From: Balamuthia mandrillaris
Taxonomy: Eukaryota > Discosea > Longamoebia > Balamuthiidae
Reading direction: 5' to 3'
Length of the DNA: 21,121 nt
NCBI GenBank assembly: GCA_031835245.1
Contig: JAVKOQ010000653.1
Location: 1 to 21,121 of the forward strand
The notes beneath the pieces were generated by a model. The model ran no database searches. It was not told the DNA's origin and was given only the letters and a program-made list of their open reading frames with translations. Positions 1 through 12,274 of this stretch are shown here, in pieces. A program made the translations under genes and the position numbers. Position 1 is the stretch's first letter. Each line of letters starts with the position of its first letter.

Positions 1-1
1 G

Positions 2-119
2 GCTGCTCCTCCTGGTGGCCATTGGCCATGTTTCCATACTTAAGAAACGCAATGATGCGAAGGAGCTTGTTCAAGTCTTGTTCAAATAAACGACGGATCA
101 GATGACTGAAACCATGATG
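2..119 (-). CDS. Open frame downstream of the SAM exon, possible continuation
   Basis: Reading from 119 down to the window edge, one minus-strand frame stays open for about 39 codons and begins HHGFSHLIRRLF. This would fit the last helix of the SAM domain, which normally follows the LG that ends the upstream exon. The two frames do not join directly: the SAM frame stops at a TAA at 121-123, and the shift cannot be bridged by an intron of the size used elsewhere here. It may be the C-terminus of the glutaminase-SAM protein reached by an unrecognised splice or disrupted by an assembly indel, or it may be a chance open frame. Truncated by the window. Confidence 0.35.
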
Positions 120-120
120 C

Positions 121-305
121 TTATAGGGTGTTTTTACCAAGCCTACACAAGTCTTCTCTGGTGAGCTGAAGGAGACGAGCCCCAGATACTTTGTTATCAA
201 CAAAGAGGGTGCGGTACTTAGCAAGGCCGATGCTCCCGATCCAAAAGCTAACCTCGTCCGGCCGCCACCTTATCAAACTTTTCACCATCCACGAACCTTT
301 CAAAA

Positions 306-336
<31 letters not shown>

Positions 337-3300
337 CAAAAGAAATGGGTGAACGTCTGTCATGTTAGAGTTTTTACTCGTTCTTCAGGTAGAAATGGTA
401 TGGTATGTTTCTTCTCCAAGCAAGCAAAGGAGGAACGCACCTTTGGGGTATGCGTTCTCTTCCATTCTCTCCTTTACTTCACCAACTGGTTGTTCGTTTT
501 GGGCTCATTTTCGTGAACTCATGACGACCCAGCAACAGACACTTTGATGGAAAGGAGAGGAGAGAGCAGAGAGGAGAAAGCAGAGAGGAGAGAGGGGAGA
601 GGACAGAGAAGAAAGGAGAGAGAAGAGAGAGGAGAGTGGAGAGAGCAGAGAGCAGAGAGGAAGGGAATGAGGGACAGTGATGGGTAGGGCAGCTTCGATG
701 ATAACAACATAAAGAAGAGGATGAGACTTTCTTCGCTTACAGGGGCAACAAACACCGTGGTACCAACAGAGGATTAACGCATTATTTATCAACAGATAAT
801 GTTTCGAGGATTGGACCGGAAGAGTAATGCTCACCATTTCGGAAGGACATTTGGAAGAGAACGTCCAGAATGCTGCACTTGAAGCGCTCCGCGAAGCGCT
901 CGCAAAACTCTATTCCTCTGAAGCTGTTTCCAATCTTGTCCAATGGGGGCGAGTACACCGCCAATCCCATCACCCCTGGCACCACCATGAATATGCATCC
1001 GCTCACCCCACTTTTGGCTTTGTTTTGCGCGTTGTTTTAAAAAAAAGAGTTAGAAAAAGCACAGGTAAGAAACTGAAAGATAGGAAAGAAACAGCATGCA
1101 GGAGCAAAGACTCTGGGGAAGAAAGGATGAGGAAGCTAAGAGAAGGAGAAAAAAACCAACCAGGAAGACCAATGGTGCAGGCCCATTCACCAGAGTAATC
1201 ATACATGCCACAACTGTACATGATTTGAAGAGTGTCCTTTACCGTTGCTGGAGCCAATATACGGCGGCCTGTTAACGGGCTTACTCCGTTCTATTTGTAA
1301 ATATTAGTTGGAAGAAGTAGAATGCTGAAGAGTGGACTACTTACATTTGCATACATTGAAGCAATTGCAGCCATTGTCTCGCAGTTAACTTCCAAAGAAC
1401 ACACTATTTGGCCGGTTTAGAAGAAGAAAAAGAAAAGAAGCTAAGAAGAAAAAGAAGAGAGAAGAGAAAGGAGAGAAGGAGAAGAGATTACTCTGAAGAT
1501 AAAAGTCAGTTGCTTCGAGGAAATCAGCGCCCTCTGGAAAACTGTTCTTTGCACGCATAAAGTGAGCCAGAGCGTAATTGGAATAAGCGGTGTCTTTCTC
1601 CGACAAATATACACTTTGAGAAAAGCCTTTTTGTTGTTGATATGAAATGAGACCAAAGAAAGGGTTGAGGCACATGAGAGAGCAAATAGCAGATAAAGAG
1701 AAAGAAAGGAAAGCAATAATAAGATACCAATTTTAGCATCACCGGCCATTTCGCTGACGCTCTTTGTGAGATAACGGAAACGTCCAGAGAGTCCGCTAGG
1801 AGATGGGAAGAAGCTGCAAGCTACGATACCTCCTGCATTGATGAGAGGGTTATGAGGCTTGTTTTCGTCGTTCAGTGTGAACGCGTTGAACTTGGTTCCG
1901 CTGGGCTCACGACCCACATAACGGTGAACCTATTGTTTTTGTTTTTGTTTTTTGGAAGGAGCTTTCAGCTAAACAACAAAATAAACAAACAAAAATGCAT
2001 ACAAACCTTCTCAGCGCCAACTTCGCGGTGGACTATGCTGTAAAGAACAACCTTGCCACAGGATTGAATAGAGAAATCATGCAGGTAGTCGCCGTACGAG
2101 AAACTTTGACCATCCACGGACACCACCGAAAAGCCAAACAATTCGGGATCCTCACGAGCCAGTTCTGGAATGTAGGTTGCATTGTTGGCTTTTGGATTGG
2201 GCAGCGTTAGCTCTGATCTCACATCCTCAAATATACGAACGAGCTCACTGCCGTGTTACGGGTTGTGGTACGGTTATGTTTTGGTTGGAAGCAAAGCATT
2301 GCAAAAAACAAAATAAACGTACGCCGTAAATTTGGTCCAATCAGGTACACTAAGGCGGTTAAGCATTGCAATCTTCAGCAAGTTTTTCTCTTCTGTTTGA
2401 ACAAGAAAGAAAAGTAAGGTGAGCAAACGCGAGAGAGAGAGAGAGAGAGAGAGAGGTAAGTGAACCTTCATTACAAATTTTCTTCAACTTGGACCAATGA
2501 ATGGTTCTGGTGCTGTCCTCCAATTTTTGGATGGTGGCGTTCAATACTTTATGTTGTTTTGAGGATTTGAGGCCATGCGTCTGTTTCAACCACCGTCTTA
2601 GAACTTTCGAAGGAAGAGAATCTCCTGCATCGTTTCCAGCAGCACGCGCTAGTTCCTGAAATCTGGCTTTCACCACTTCGAGGTCCTCCTGCTGCTTGAC
2701 TGCATGTTCGCTTTGCTGCTTCTTCAGCTTGGCTAAGCGTTGCACGGTGGCTCCTTTGTCACGCAAATACTGTGCAACGTCATTGCGCATATGTGCTATA
2801 GCACCTCTCAATGGCGTGGAGCCCCATCTTAAATGATTGGACATACGTTCATGGAAAGTAGATGAGAAAGTGCATGCGTGTGAAAGAGAGGAGAGCAAGA
2901 GAGAGAGCAGAGAGAGCAGAGAAGAAGAGAACAAGAGACCTATCATAAGCGTTGATGTTAGCTCCTTTTTCGATCAACAACTTTACGACTTCCAGGTGAC
3001 CCTCCTCGCTGGCAAGGTGAAGGGCTGTGCGTCCGTCATAGTCAGCAGAGTCAGGAGAGATGCTAGTCTGCTCCAGCAGTTCTTTCAGCTGTTCCACGTT
3101 ACCATCAGCAGCCAAACCGCACAAAACCACTGAGGGCGTGCAATACTTGGCTGCCACCTCTAATCTCACGAAGCACAGGGTGATGAGAAAGAAGGAGGAG
3201 AAGGACGGGGAGAAGAACATGAAGACGAAGAAAAAGGAAAGGAAAGAGAACGGTTGGGATTAAAAAGAACAAAGAATGTACAGACGAGGTGGAGTGCGCG

Positions 3301-3510
3301 AGTACCTGTGAAAGAGGTGGAGTGGGAGCTGGCAAACTTATCGAAGCTGGGCGTTCGCTTCAGGAAAGCTCGCTTGCGGTCTGGGGCAGCAGAGGGAGGG
3401 GCGGTCTCTTGGTCACCGGTGGTAACTTCCTTTTCTTCCTTCACCTCTTCCTCCTCCTCTTTCTCTTTCTCCTTGTCCTTCCTCTCCATATTTTTTTTTT
3501 TTGGGTTCAC
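121..3510 (-). CDS. GLS: Ankyrin repeat - glutaminase - SAM domain protein
   Basis: Glutaminase hydrolyses L-glutamine to glutamate and ammonia. Exons (high to low): 3510-3306, 3159-2940, 2827-2466, 2392-2323, 2247-2007, 1929-1728, 1626-1492, 1403-1345, 1290-1161, 1017-863, 541-483, then about 277-121; phases agree throughout. A Lys/Glu-rich head is followed by ankyrin repeats (about residues 75-165), a helical EF-hand-like region as in animal glutaminases (about 190-285), the beta-lactamase-fold catalytic domain (about 285-600) and a SAM domain. Active-site residues are all visible: Tyr of TYIPEL, Ser and Lys of QSCGK, Asn of NPLINAG, Glu of YLSEK, Asn of SNYA, Tyr of DFYLQ, Tyr of GMYDYSG, Val of AKSGV. 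In animal GLS the ankyrins lie C-terminal, so the order here is reversed. No clear mitochondrial presequence is seen. ATG 3510 is the first Met of the open exon; Met 3486 is an alternative. The last two exons are the least certain part. Confidence 0.88.
542..862 (-). repeat. Large CT-rich intron with irregular CTCTCCTCTCTG repeats
   Basis: At 321 nt this is the longest intron in the window. It separates the end of the glutaminase domain (exon ending 863) from a 59-nt exon (541-483). Plus-strand 548-663 is an irregular purine repeat of GAGAGGAGAGAGCAGA-like units, so the sense strand is almost pure pyrimidine. GT at 862-861 and AG at 543-542 give in-phase joining. An alternative, stronger-looking donor (GTGAGC at 834) does not lead into an open frame. 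Confidence 0.6.
2431..2454 (-). repeat. (CT)n in glutaminase intron 2465-2393
   Basis: Perfect GA dinucleotide run on the plus strand (CT on the coding strand), inside a 73-nt intron. Confidence 0.9.
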
Positions 3511-4131
3511 TGTGTTGGAGGGTCAATCAATCTGTCGGAGGAGGAGATGAAGAAAGATATGATTGAGCTGGTTGTTATTCCAAAAAAAACAAGCTGGATA
3601 ACAAGGAGGTGGAAGAAGAGTAGGAACCTCGGTAACCTCTCTTTTGGTGGTGGAGGTAACTGTTTGTGTTGCGTGTGCGCCACAAGAAAATCAGCAAGCC
3701 AGGGAGAACATCCCAAAAGAGAAGGGGTACCAAGGGCCGGCAGATCTTCTCTCTCCCCCCAAGAGAACGGAGCCATCCTTTACAGGTTAGGATTCGGGCC
3801 GGGCAACCCACAAGCCATGAGGCTCTTAGCTTTTTGGACGTGCGACAGGAGGGGGCCGTTCCTCCTCCGTTTCCCCACCAGGCAAAAATGTTGCCTTATC
3901 GGGAAACACCTTTTTGTTCAGCGGAGGCGGAACATGTTTTGCCTCTCATGCAAACAAGTAAGCGCCAAACAACATCAGTTCCCCCATCCAGAACTCCGCA
4001 CCAAAGCAAGGGGACCCCTTTTCATCCTAGCAACCTGCTTCCCGGCTCCCTCTCCTTCTTTGGTTTCAAAGGAGAGAAAGAGAGAGAAAGAGAGAGAGAG
4101 AGAGAAAGAAGAGCATTCATTGAGGATGGTA
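3511..4131. other. Intergenic spacer between two minus-strand genes
   Basis: This lies between the TGA of the CLU-LRR gene (4132-4134) and the first Met of the glutaminase gene (3510). It should hold the CLU-LRR 3' UTR and terminator and the glutaminase promoter and 5' UTR. A GA run at about 4070-4106 (CT on the minus strand) followed by AG dinucleotides resembles the body and acceptor of the local introns, so a 5' UTR intron of the glutaminase gene is possible, but I could not place a donor. A 12-T run (minus-strand poly-A) lies just upstream of the start at about 3490-3502. No conserved protein was recognised here on either strand. Confidence 0.5.
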
Positions 4132-5785
4132 TCAGAGGAGGATGAGGTGAAGGGTTGCAAGCTGAGCTTGTTGTTGGCGGTCGTTCCAGTGGGCCAACAC
4201 TTGCTTTCTGGAGAGGGTGGAGAGTTGGCCGCAAGAACGGAGGGACAGGCTCGTAAGAGCAGGGATGGCAGCGATGTGAGGCAACACTCCCTCCGTTAAA
4301 CCCCAGCACCCGTCCATCTTCAGCTCTCTCAGTCTGAAACACTTTCGCCCGAGCAGAGAGAAGCCATCGTTGGTGAAACGGTTGTTGAACGAACAGTCTA
4401 ACTCCACCAAAGCCTCACAAAAGTTGGCCACAAAGCAAAGCGAGTTATCAGTGAGAGCATAGCACTCGCTGATGGTGACTCTCTTCAGCTCTTGACAACG
4501 AGAGAAGAGGAGCAGCATGCCTCTGTCGGAAACCTTCTTGTTCTTTGTGATGCGGAGCTCTCGCAGAGAAAGGGAGCAGTGCTTGGCGATGGCTTGAAGC
4601 GTCACGTCCGTTATCATGCAACAATTGTCAAGGCGAATGGAGCGTAGTCGAGTCTGGCCCCAAGAACAACGCTTGAAAAAGGATGAAGAAGGAAGGCGCG
4701 ATGAAGCAGAAGTAGAAGAGAAGCGACAAGAAGAAGGCATGTCGTGGTCAGTAGGAACCACGCAACTCTGGATGAGATGTTTCATGCCACGATCGGTGAG
4801 CAAGTAATTGTTGTTTTCCAGGTAGGGCCAGGCCTCGCTGTTTCCTCTTAACGGCGAAGGTTGTTGTATGGTTTCAGACAGATCCACCGTTGTCGTTTCG
4901 TCACAGTTGCTATTCATCATCGGATATGAAGAGGCTCTTTCCACGACATTTATTTCGTTGTTCCTGAGGGTGTCTGTGAGTGGCCGAAGGTTGCTAGAGC
5001 TAACTCCGCTTTTTTTCTCTCCTTCTCTTCCTTTTGGTCGGTTGTTGTTATTTGGTTGTTGACTATGACGACCGCTAAAGTAAGGATTGTTGAGTAGATA
5101 GTCTCTGTTGAACGCCGGATTGAAAGAAATGTGGATGTGAGTAAGTTTCGACATGGTGGTGTTAAGATAGCGACCGTCGTCTGACTTTTGAATGAGCTGG
5201 AAGAGAACACGATCAGTGGGAATGCCACCACAGTCTCCTAGTTCCAGTTTTCGCAGGTTTTGAACGAGAGCGATGAAGACCAGGAAGGAAGAATCAGAGA
5301 TGTAGAACGCATCTCGAAGTGAGAGCTTTTCAAGGCTGAGGTAATGCTGTTGGTTGAAGTAGGCGGCATTGGTTCTACTATTTCCCAACTTGGAAAGTTT
5401 GAAGAGAGCGCGAGTGCCATGATGGTGGGTGTGAGTTGAAGATTGTTGACGAGAAGAAGGAGAAGAGGATGATTCTGCGGTGGAGAGTTGCTTTGACAAT
5501 TGTTCAAAGGTCAGCTGTGTACAACCATCTAACCGGAGCGATGTCAAAGCTGTGCATTGCAACAGAAGTGTTGGAATGGATGTTTGTACAGCGCTGCAGT
5601 GAGACATGGCCAGAGAGTGAAGCTGCTTGCAATGCTTGGCCAGTGCACTCACCCCCTGTTTGTGGCACAAGAAAAGAAGAATAAGACGAAACATGAATTT
5701 GATGATGTAGAAGATGCAGCAACAGATGCAGAAGAAGAATAAGAAGAAAAGAATAATGAAGAACGGAAGAAGAAAGGAAGCAAGC

Positions 5786-5860
<75 letters not shown>

Positions 5861-7380
5861 AACCACATCAGAAATGAGGCTACATGCAAGTAAGCTGAGC
5901 CTTTCCAACGAAAGTGCACAAGAAGCAGCAATAACCGAAATAGATTTGTCAGTAACAGCTCTAACACAGCCATCCAACCGGAGTGCTCTCATTTGTGGAA
6001 ACGTCGCTCTTTCCGCATCTGTAATGACGGCATCTTTCTCTTCATTGTTTCGTTTCGAATAGGATGCCAATAGGTGGCTTTTGCCAGCTTTCGTTGCCGG
6101 TTGCGAAAAGAGAAAGCAGAGAGCATCTTCGGAGATGGCCGTGCATCCACTTAGATCTAATTGTTGTAGGTTGCGCAGAAGATAGAGGTATTTGATAGTA
6201 TCGCCAAAACATGTTGAGGTGCAGTTTCGTAAGCTCAACTCGGTGAGACTGTCACGAAAGTGAGCAAAGTATTGGCTGAGATGTGCTGTTGAATGTCTGT
6301 TCTTCTTCTTAGTGGTAGTAGTGGATGAAAGTGAGTCTGATGTTGCTGTTGTGTCATCCCAACCTGTACCTAAGCTTTGCGTTAGGCGAAAGGCTGCCTT
6401 TTGCTTCTTAAAGAGTTTCTTCGTGGCGGGGCTTTCAGCGTTCTTTTCGTTTTCTTCCATTTTGGTTGATGGTTTCGCTAGATCTTCTTCTGCACCTGAC
6501 TCTTTCGTTTTCCTCCAACTCTTTTTGCATTTCTGCTTGTTGGTTGCTTCTGAAGAAGGAGCAGAAGAAGAAGTAGCAGCAGTAGCAGTACAGGTAGAAT
6601 GCTCATAGTGAAGTTGGCCAAATTGAATATCAGCCCCAAGAACGATGTCCTCTTCCTTCGAACCACCAGCAAACCTCATAGCAGCTCCCACAATGAGTCC
6701 GTCATCTCGACAGAGCTGCGTCTGATTCTTTGATTCAAGTTCACGCTGCTTGTAATGCCTGTCCTCACCACCGTCGTCATCGCCAACGGCAGCTTTGATC
6801 GTTTGTGTTTCTAAGTTTTTACTCATTTGTTGAACTTGTTGTTGGTGAACGCTTTTTTTAAGCGTAGATGGCGTGGTTGTCGTCGTCGAAGGAGAAAGAC
6901 GTAACGGCAATCCCACCAGAAACTCAATAGAGTTGAGGCCAATGCCATCGTTTATCGATAGTCTTTTCAGTTTTGGGCAGTACTGGACGATGCACTCGGT
7001 GCCTTGGTCGCTGATGATACAACCGGAAAGAACAAGCGTGCGAAGATGGTCTCTTGCAGTGGGATTTGTCCGACAGAGAAGCATTATGCCGTCCTCGTTG
7101 ATGTTGCTCAAAAGTTTGTTAACTGTAGAAAGATATCGTTAGAAACAAAGACCAATAAGACATAAGAAGACAGGAATAAAGCAGAACAAACTTGAGGAAG
7201 AGAAGGCAGTTTGATGGTATGTATACAATCGCCATAGAATTGAGCAAGACGGAGAATAGCAGACTCGGTTGGCTGGTAGCACATTTTCCGAAAGTTTAAC
7301 GTGAGAAGGCAAGAGAGGCGCCGATCCAAACGCATGCGCGCACGTAGCTCAGAATCCGATTGAGACCGGGTTAATTCTTT
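4132..7380 (-). other. AMN1/F-box-type LRR region within the giant gene
   Basis: Repeats have the pattern L-x-x-L-x-L-x-x-C-x-x-I-(S/T)-D-x-(G/A)-L typical of cysteine-containing LRRs (AMN1, Skp2, FBXL). Examples are LVLSGCIISDQG, LDLSGCTAISEDAL, LRLDGCVRAVTDKS, LGDCGGIPTD, IRLDNCCMITDVTL, VTISECYALTDNSL and MDGCWGLTEGVL. No F-box was seen N-terminal to them. The horseshoe is interrupted by low-complexity insertions at about 6890-6300 and 4980-4680, rich in Ser, Thr, Lys and Gln. An intron (5863-5656) with two long CT runs splits one repeat. Confidence 0.82.
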
Positions 7381-8603
7381 CTGCTCATTGTGGATAGGTC
7401 ACAAAAAATAAGCACAGAGGAGGAGAGAAGCGGAGAGAAGCAGAGAGAAGAGAGAGGAGAGAAATGAAGGAGAAGGAACCTTAGCGGAAGGCTCAGGAGA
7501 ATCGCGTGGAGATAAAAGTTCAACTTGAGAAGAGGATGATTTGCTTTGATAAACGTATCGGTGATTCTGCTTGGCAAGGGCCAACAACACCTCCACAATG
7601 CAAGCCACATCGCGTGCATTCAATGTTTGTCCAAAAGCAGCGGCAGAATTACCAACAATGTTCGTCACACCGAAAAGAGAGGCAGCAGTCATGCCGTGGG
7701 GAGACGTTGGGGGTGCTGATCGGGCAGCATCATCGTCTTCTGTTAAGGCATTCGGAGAGGAAGCACTAGAGGAAAAGGAAGATGTGTTGGTAGGAGGAGA
7801 AGCAGAGCCGAGTGGTTGCTTGAGAGAAAAAGGAGGAAGAGATACAGAACTAAAGTCGTGATCGCCGCCAATTGTTAGGCTGGCGGAATGTTGATAAAGC
7901 GGATTCGTGGTTCTAAAGTCACGAGAAGACTTGTAAACCATACCGCCTTTCGTTGTAGTTGGCGTGATGGTATGTGATTGCAGGTTCGAAGCAGGTTGGC
8001 TTTTGGGTAACGAAGAAGACGAACTGCTGTTGTTTAGAGCATCAGACGACTTTGTAGAGGAGGTTGAAAATGCTTCTTCCAAGAATTGCTTAGCTTTTGC
8101 ACGGCGTTCAGCCAAACGTTGCATAATTACTTCACGTGAAGACTGTAGATTGTCAGTCTTTGTGATGTGTCCGTGATAACCTTTCTCTCTGTGTCTTTCG
8201 TTGGCTGCTGCAATTTGATCATCTTCCGCCGTTAGCTTTTCGTTCAAAACAGGCTCACTTGTGCTTCGCAAACGAGTGTGTGCTGGGTTTTTTGAAATAA
8301 CATAGTCATCACCCAAGTGTGGCAGTGGTACGTCATCAAGATCCAAGTCTTTGACTTTGCTACCTCCGCCACTTTCTTGCGAGCCAGGATCTCGTTTTGA
8401 TACGCTGAGCTTGCGTTGTTGGATCTCTTGCAGCTTCTCTTCTTTGTCCAACTCTGTTACGAAACTTGCGATGTTGGACGAGGAGGAGAGGGAGCAGTAC
8501 AACTCAACTTCTTGTACTTCCTTTGCTTCTTCTGTTCTGTGCCGTGACCAGGTACCAAGTGGATCTATTTTGAGACAAAGAAGAAATAGAAGAGTAAACA
8601 GAA

Positions 8604-8642
<39 letters not shown>

Positions 8643-11600
8643 AGAGCAAAGGAAAGAGAGAAAGCCAAACCTGAAGCTGTTCGCAAAGCTTGAGGTTGAA
8701 ATGTCTCACTGGAGCGTCTGATCTTCACCTCCTCATCGCTGCTGTGATGGTTGGGTGGAGAGCGTGCCACTTCTAAGGATTGTTTTCGTTTGGTTGATTT
8801 GATGTTGGTGGAAGAAGAAGAACAGAAAGCAGGCTGACAAGAAGGACTATCATTGGAGGAACTTGCGGTCGTATTAGCGTCAGAAGAAGATTTAGCAGCA
8901 CCAGCGCTGGATTTACGGAGAGAACTTAACATCACCTTGCGTCGTTCTCGTGGCGGCGAGGAAGAAGAACAAGAAAATGTGATATTTCTTCGCAGTTGAG
9001 CAGTTGCGGGTGATGAGATTCCAGAATTTTCATATGTTTGTTGTCCTTTGTCCTTTTCTTCTTGCTGTGTTGCCGATGAAGAAGAAGACAATGAAGAAGA
9101 AGTTGATGATGAGGAATTGCTCTTTTGATGTTGGTTTCTGGTCTTCCAAGGAAGAGAAGGGTCTTGTTGTAACGCCATTTGAAACTTTTCTCCGGCTATT
9201 CTATACCATTCTCCTGCGCTAAGTTTTGGCGTTGAGGTTGGTGTGGATGATGATTGGGTCTTGTTGCTGTTTTTGTTGCTTTTCTTGTTCTTTTTCTTGT
9301 GGCTGGGTGGGGAGCGAAGCAAGGAACCATTCAAGAACCAAACATAGTTGAGGATGAGTTTTCCCCAAGAATAATACTCTTTGGCTAAAGAGGCATGATA
9401 AGAAGATGGGTTTTGAGTGAGTTCTGCCCAAATGCGACTCAACAGGTCGAAGAGGCGCTCTTTGCCTTGTCGCGTGCGATAGTAGCTGTTGTAAAGCCAC
9501 AGGCAAGCACGTAAGCTTTGCTTTTGCTTTTGCTGCTGTTCTTCTTCTTCTTCTTCTTCCTCTTCCTCTTCCGTTACTTTGTCATTCTCGTCATCTTCTT
9601 CCTTTTCTTTTTCCTTTTCATTTTCTTTCTTTTTCTCTTTTTTGTGGTTGGAATAGTCACCTGTTGTTGATGATAGAAACTGAAACGCTTGAGAGGTCGA
9701 AAGGCCGTGATGTTGACTTGCGCCAGTTCTGCATCCCAATAAAAACCTTCGTTTCAAGAGCTTGCGAGTCTTGCTTAGCATCATAAAATTTTTGGTAGAG
9801 ATGTAGTTCTCTACAGCTTTCTCAAAGAGTTCCATAAAAGTATTGCATTCTTCTTCGTCTTTTTCTATCCATAATTGAAAAGGTATACGTTGGGCCCTGT
9901 CTTCATCAGAAGAAGAAGATGAAGAAGAAGAGGACGAAGAAGAAGAAGAAAAAGAAGAAGAAGAAGAAGAAGAAATGTGTTGTTGGTCTTTTTGTCCAGT
10001 TGGGTTGTTATTCTTGCTTGGTTTTTTCACCAACCATTCTTGTTGCAACTTTTCTACAAACTGGGTACGTTTCATACATCGTCGGGCGTACTTTTGTTCC
10101 TTGCGTAGAGCCTATTTTGTTCAACACTTTAATGTAACATCAAACTACAACAAACAACACATAAACACGAACCTCGTTCAAAAGAGCATCAGCAAAGTTG
10201 TTAACAACCGCAGAGTTATCGGGCGTGTTGTTGAGCGCCTGCTCAAACTTCTGTTTAGCTCTGCTGAACAATCGATCCGCCTCATTTCCATCCTCCTGAA
10301 GAGCTTGCAACGCTAGAGCATTGGCCTCAGCAAGAGCTATAACGTTCATGCTTCTCGATATGATAGCAATGTTGGCGATATCAGAGTTCACCACTTTGAA
10401 TGAAGACATGGTCCAGTCGACATTCGTTGAAGGTTCACGAACGCTGCCAGTAGCTTCAGCAATTAGTCTTTGTCGTTCTGCGTCTGAGCTTGCGGCTGTA
10501 TCTTGGCGACGAAGCATTTCCTTTGCCTCCTCACTAAGATGGATCCCAGTGAGATCTTGCAAGCGTAAGAGAACCCAAGACATGGTAACATCTTTGCGAA
10601 GGTCATAACCCAGGGTCCGTTCGGTGGGAGTAAGGCTTATCTCACCAAACTTGACGATGATGTCTACTTTGACATTCTGCTCCCAAAAGTGTTGAGCTTT
10701 ATTTGCTGGTCTTCCTAACACCTATTTTTGTTTAAACTGCGTGAGCATGGTGAAATGATAAGAGAGTGAGAGAGAGAGAGAGAGAGAGAGAAAGAAGAAA
10801 AATCAACGAAGAAAGATACCAAGTTGAAGTATTCAGTAATGGCTGCTTTGCAAATAACTTCAGATATCTTTTCTTTGGAGGTTTTGGAAGTCTCACGTAA
10901 ATGTCGATTAAGAATGATTTTTATCACTCGGGCAATCATCTCGTGAAGCAACAACCTTCGTAATTGCTTGTTCTTGGCATAATGTCGGAGATATCCCAAA
11001 TAGCGAACGTTTATTCCTTCTCTATGCATGTGTTGCGTGAGTCGAGCATCCAGCTCTGCCTTACAGGCAGCGTACTCTTCGTCTAAGCGACTTGCAAACT
11101 TTGGGATAACAACCTTTAATAGTATAGTAGATTCGTTAAAAGCGTTTAAAATAAATATAAGAAGTAACAGAGAGAAAGAGAGAAAAAAAGAACCTGAAGA
11201 AGTCGCTCAGTGGCTTGAGTTACTTCATCTTCATGTATCTTGTGATTATCTCTGCCAAAAGGTGAAAACGCATCAGAGCTCAGGGGTTTTGGATTCTTCT
11301 TCAAGAATTCAGGTCTAACACAAATGTTAATTATTCATCATGATTGCGGCAAAGAAGTAACAAAAGCGATGCAAACCTGAATAACTCAAACAAGTATGAA
11401 TTTCGGTTGCTGCAAAAAGAGTGACTAGAAGTTAGAATATAAAGCAATTTGTGGACGGGAAGAAACGGTTCCTACTCTTTTCGAGGTAAGGTAGGTGGAA
11501 AGACTCTAGCAAAGTCGATGAGGTACAACCGTCCATCCTTTGGACAAAAATTTTATACCGTCAACGCACAGGAAAGAAGTACGAAATGAAAAATAAAAGA

Positions 11601-12083
11601 ACAGAGAAGAAGGAATATGCACCAAGCCTCGATGTCCCTCTATCAAAAAGAACAAATACATATCGAAAGTAAAAGTAAGCGTTGAATAAGGAAAACAGTT
11701 CAGGGGCGAAAACAAAAAGCACAAACTAACCCATATCAGTAGGCCCATAGATAAACTTTTTATCTTCACAATCCCGGAAGCCAGCTACATGACCCTTTAT
11801 TGTTTTCGCCGTTTAATCAACTGTTAAAACTCCTCTTTGATTTTCAATGACGCACCTTTAAGTTCAGTTTTTCAGCAGCATAGGTCATGATACGGTTTAG
11901 TTCGTCGTCATCAGCATGAACTGTTTGTCCTTTGATTCAAAACCACAGGTTGAGAAATCGTATCAATACCTTTTAAAAACTAATTCGTACCTTGGTCAGC
12001 GCTTCCATAAACAATCGTTTCTTCTTGAATCGGTAAAATTGATACTGCCACGAGGCTTTTTGTTTAAAATCAGAACATAAAGC

Positions 12084-12129
<46 letters not shown>

Positions 12130-12238
12130 AAATAGAGAGAGAGAAAGAGAAAATAATAGAGAGGCACAACAACTCACCGAAAACCTCTATAATCAATTAA
12201 CTGGATTAGTGGGACCGATACACCCACTAAGTCTATTT

Positions 12239-12274
<36 letters not shown>

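Noticed and set aside
103-129. An 18-nt nucleomorph-like mini-intron in the SAM region
   Set aside because: It has GT and AG but leads into a stop after about a dozen codons, and all other introns here are 54 nt or longer.
1018-1170. Donor at 1169 directly after the codon for Ile in glutaminase exon 9
   Set aside because: Using the next donor at 1160 adds GLP and gives GLPAKSGV, matching the family; the first choice would delete these conserved residues.
3289-4299. Long plus-strand open frame of 336 codons
   Set aside because: It runs antisense through the first glutaminase exon and the end of the LRR gene, has simple-sequence stretches (Phe/Leu runs, Glu/Arg alternation) and no recognisable domain; it is a shadow of minus-strand genes plus spacer.
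5649-5861. Ser-Leu repeat frames such as SLSLSL
   Set aside because: These are translations of intronic CT runs; splice sites and phase exclude them from the protein here and in every other gene of the window.
7380-7480. Gene boundary between CLU part and LRR part
   Set aside because: The 99-nt interval has a proper GT and AG joining in phase, no stop codon ends the upstream exon before the donor, and no suitable start precedes the LRR exon; too short for two gene ends. Kept as an intron, but see the fusion finding.
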